Shown here: positions 62,519-64,000 of the stretch, in pieces | How positions within the stretch are numbered: the stretch's first letter is position 1 | Layout: the number at the start of each line of letters is the position of its first letter | Translations under genes and position numbers: made by a program | Assembly (NCBI RefSeq): GCF_041435015.1 | Contig: NZ_CP107989.1 | Location: 9,486,001 to 9,550,000 of the forward strand | Direction: 5' to 3' | From: Streptomyces canus | GTDB taxonomy: Bacteria > Actinomycetota > Actinomycetes > Streptomycetales > Streptomycetaceae | DNA: 64,000 nucleotides | Notes under the pieces: generated by a model | The model's database searches: none | Seen by the model: only the letters and a program-made list of their open reading frames with translations | What the model was told of the DNA's origin: nothing

Positions 62519-62755
62519 ATGACCAGCCGCACGGAGACCGGCGGCGCGACCGGCACGCCGGACAAGGACTACAACCTCATCTGGTATGTCGAGGCGTGCC
62601 TGAGCAACGCGCTGCGACTGGAGAGCTACATCCAGGACGCGGAACGCGACAAGGACACCGAGGTCGCCGACCTGTTCCGCAAGGCCCAGGCGGACAGCCG
62701 CAAGGGCGCCGAGATCGGCAAGGGGCTCCTGCGCGCCCGGCTGAACGGCGGCTGA
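62519..62755 (+). CDS. Small conserved helical protein
   Basis: The 78-residue protein is predicted to be two helices: YNLIWYVEACLSNALRLESYIQDAERDKDTEVADLFRKAQADSRKGAEIGKGLLRARL. I recall short Streptomyces proteins of this type with the pattern DYNLISVLYHAL..E, of unknown function. ATG at 62519 has an excellent ribosome site (GGAGGAGG 6-8 nt upstream), which supports it as a real gene. A strong terminator follows. Confidence 0.8.
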   Translation: MTSRTETGGATGTPDKDYNLIWYVEACLSNALRLESYIQDAERDKDTEVADLFRKAQADSRKGAEIGKGLLRARLNGG

Positions 62756-62767
62756 CCCGGTAGGTGC

Positions 62768-62801
62768 GGAAGGGCCGGACAGACGGGTGTCCGGCCCTTC
62801 C
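62768..62801 (+). terminator. Strong hairpin terminator after the 78-residue gene
   Basis: The arms GGAAGGGCCGGACA and TGTCCGGCCCTTCC form a perfect 14-bp stem with a 6-nt loop, 12 nt downstream of the stop codon. It is followed by CATCC, no T-run. This is one of the strongest structures in the window. Confidence 0.88.
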
Positions 62802-63130
62802 ATCCTGTGCGGACATCGCGTCGCCGTCCGGAATCCCGTGACCTGCGGTCCCGGTCATGCGGCCCGGCGCCGAGGCCCTCTGCGTCCGCCTCGGTCTGCG
62901 CGGTGGGCGAGGATCCGCCCTCAAGCTTGTTTCCGCGTACCGGGAGTCTCCCCCGCGTGCGGCGCGTACGAACGGCCGGGATCGCGTCCCGCAGGACGCC
63001 CGGGATCGGCCCGTCGCCGACATCGGCACGACCCTCGGGCTCGCGTGCAGGCGCACAGGGACTGAACGGGCGTAACCGATCTTCCCTACCCCAGGGTGGA
63101 GTCGTACACCGACCGGCTACGGAGAGGTTC
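62802..63130. other. Gene-free region before the lipoprotein gene
   Basis: The 329-bp stretch after the terminator has no frame with a credible start, codon bias or homology. The region near 63080-63130 probably carries the lipoprotein promoter and a ribosome site (GGAGAGG, 3-6 nt before GTG 63131). I saw no other structure. Confidence 0.5.
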
Positions 63131-63607
63131 GTGCCGGGACGAGGACGCAACCATCGGATCACCGTGATACGGCTGGGCACCCTCGTCGGGAGCCTCGCGC
63201 TGGTCACGGCCTGCGGTGGAGGCGAGGACGACACCGCCAAGGCCCCGCGGCCGTCGAGGAGTTCGGCTGCGCCCGCGGCCGGCATCGTGGCCCCGGCCAG
63301 GATCGAGGTGATCGCCGGACCGGCCGGCTGCAAGGCCGAGATCCGTATCGAGGCCGACGAACTGCGCGAGGGACTCTGCCACGCGGGGCAGGCCGACTAC
63401 CGCATCACCACCTTCCCCGCGGAGAAGTGCAAAGAGGCGTGGCTCGACGCGGCCAGTGTCTACGGGGGCACGTACCTGGTGGGCCCGCGCTGGGTGGTCA
63501 GCGCCAAGGCGGAGCACCTGGGACAGGCCAGGAACAAGCTCGGCGGAACCATACGGCAGCTGCAGGGCACGTCGTGGGTTCCGCCGGGCGCGCCCCCGGC
63601 GGAACCC
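63131..63607 (+). CDS. Secreted lipoprotein of unknown function, stop codon apparently lost
   Basis: GTG at 63131 follows GGAGAGG and starts VPGRGRNHRITVIRL, a hydrophobic stretch and a lipobox LVTAC before GGGEDD, so the protein is a lipid-anchored lipoprotein. The mature part (GCKAEIRIEADELREGLC, AWLDAASVYGGTYLVGPRWVVSA, LGGTIRQLQGTSW) matches a Streptomyces lipoprotein family that I recall ending shortly after LGG-I. No stop codon occurs in this frame before the window edge (64000). The recognisable part ends near 63577; TGG at 63575-63577 could be a mutated TGA. The end coordinate given is the terminator, not a stop. Confidence 0.6.
63576..63607. terminator. Bidirectional hairpin between lipoprotein and CbtA genes
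   Basis: The arms GGGTTCCGCCGGG and CCCGGCGGAACCC form a perfect 13-bp stem with a 6-nt loop (CGCGCC). It ends 6 bp before the CbtA stop on the other strand (63614). It would terminate both convergent transcripts. Confidence 0.85.
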
Positions 63608-63613
63608 ACACCG

Positions 63614-64000
63614 TCAGGCGACCAGCGCCGACACCTTGCCGCGAGCCCGTTCCGGCTCGAGGACCCGCTCCGCCAGGTAGCCGAACAGCAGCCCGAATCC
63701 CGCCCACAGCACGGCTTGGACGCCGAGGGAGGCCAGGCGGAACTCCCACAGATCGGTGGCCGGGAAACCCTTCGGGGTGTTGTCCCCGGCGGGCAGGGCG
63801 ACCATCGCCACCGCCACCGCGGCGACGAAGGCCACGGCGGCCGCGGTCGAGGCGTTCCAGTTGCCCCAGGCCGGAGCCAGTCTGCGGCCCAGCAGGACCG
63901 CGCCGATCCCGAGGAGCACGCTCAGCGCGATCATCAGGACGAACAGGGCGGTGCGCTTGTCGATGGTGTCCGGGTCGCCCACCGCGGGCGGGTTCGCCGG
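63614..64000 (-). CDS. CbtA-family probable cobalt transporter subunit (partial)
   Basis: The visible 129 codons read through the window edge, so the start lies outside. The in-window ATG at 63982 is internal (preceded by codons for PANPPAV). Segments LFVLMIALSVLLGIGAVLLGRRLAP, AAAVAFVAAVAVAMVALPAGDN, PKGFPATDLWEFRLASLGVQAVLWAGFGLLFGYL are typical of CbtA, a membrane protein that together with the short CbtB protein is linked to cobalamin and cobalt genes. CbtB would be expected beyond 64000. Confidence 0.85.
   Translation of the reverse strand, partial: PANPPAVGDPDTIDKRTALFVLMIALSVLLGIGAVLLGRRLAPAWGNWNASTAAAVAFVAAVAVAMVALPAGDNTPKGFPATDLWEFRLASLGVQAVLWAGFGLLFGYLAERVLEPERARGKVSALVA

Overview
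The window is a 64 kb piece of a high-GC actinobacterial chromosome, almost certainly Streptomyces. The reasons are the very strong G/C bias at third codon positions, frequent GTG starts, many 4-bp stop/start overlaps, the GlgE alpha-glucan pathway, ANTAR, DUF5133, MmyB-type XRE and PAS-GAF-SpoIIE families, and only one leucine TTA codon noticed in a real gene. I saw no rRNA, tRNA, CRISPR array, insertion sequence or phage genes. The content looks like accessory, arm-type chromosome: small independent modules, each often paired with its own regulator.

Region 1 (1-11.8 kb) is the alpha-glucan/trehalose locus. On the minus strand, glgE, treS, mak and glgB are nearly contiguous; together they form trehalose -> maltose -> maltose-1-phosphate -> linear glucan -> branched glucan. 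A YbdK-type ligase lies downstream. A divergent promoter region separates a DUF5133 gene (minus) from an RsbW-like ATPase gene coupled to the debranching enzyme glgX (plus).

Region 2 (11.8-21.2 kb) holds a VOC protein, an ANTAR protein, a SigB/SigF-type sigma factor with a candidate self-recognised promoter, a MarR + ABC exporter operon, a divergent HemC paralogue, and an MFS exporter facing an ArsR regulator. Region 3 (21.2-27.5 kb) has a questin-oxidase-like protein, a secreted NPP1 protein, an ATP-dependent DNA ligase, an SDR gene facing a TetR gene across an operator array, and an orphan NarL-type response regulator.

Region 4 (27.8-34.6 kb) contains a DHA2 exporter/TetR pair and a P450 - 3Fe-4S ferredoxin - FAD reductase electron-transfer operon flanked by an atypical OmpR-like regulator and a MarR. 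A 19-bp element is shared by the promoters of those two regulators. Region 5 (34.6-50.5 kb) has an MFS/AraC pair, DoxX + peroxiredoxin, a PAS-GAF-SpoIIE-HATPase phosphatase, a LigD-type 3'-phosphoesterase, an aldo/keto reductase, a TauD-type dioxygenase, an LLM flavin oxidoreductase, a metallophosphoesterase, an MHYT sensor and several enzymes. Region 6 (50.5-64 kb) has an ABC exporter/TetR pair, a tautomerase/XRE pair, a DEAD-box helicase, a 5'-truncated S9 peptidase with a TTA codon, a dienelactone hydrolase, a YciO-type protein, a leaderless MerR with a classic 19-bp spacer, a PucR regulator with two HTH units, a lipoprotein whose stop codon appears lost, and a partial CbtA gene cut by the window edge.

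The main non-coding observations are the shared P450-cluster operator, a set of apparently leaderless regulator genes with palindromes in or beside their promoters, two local duplications (47-bp perfect core at 59.76/59.91 kb; about 80-bp degenerate repeat at 43.8/43.9 kb), a G-quadruplex motif, and several strong hairpin terminators.
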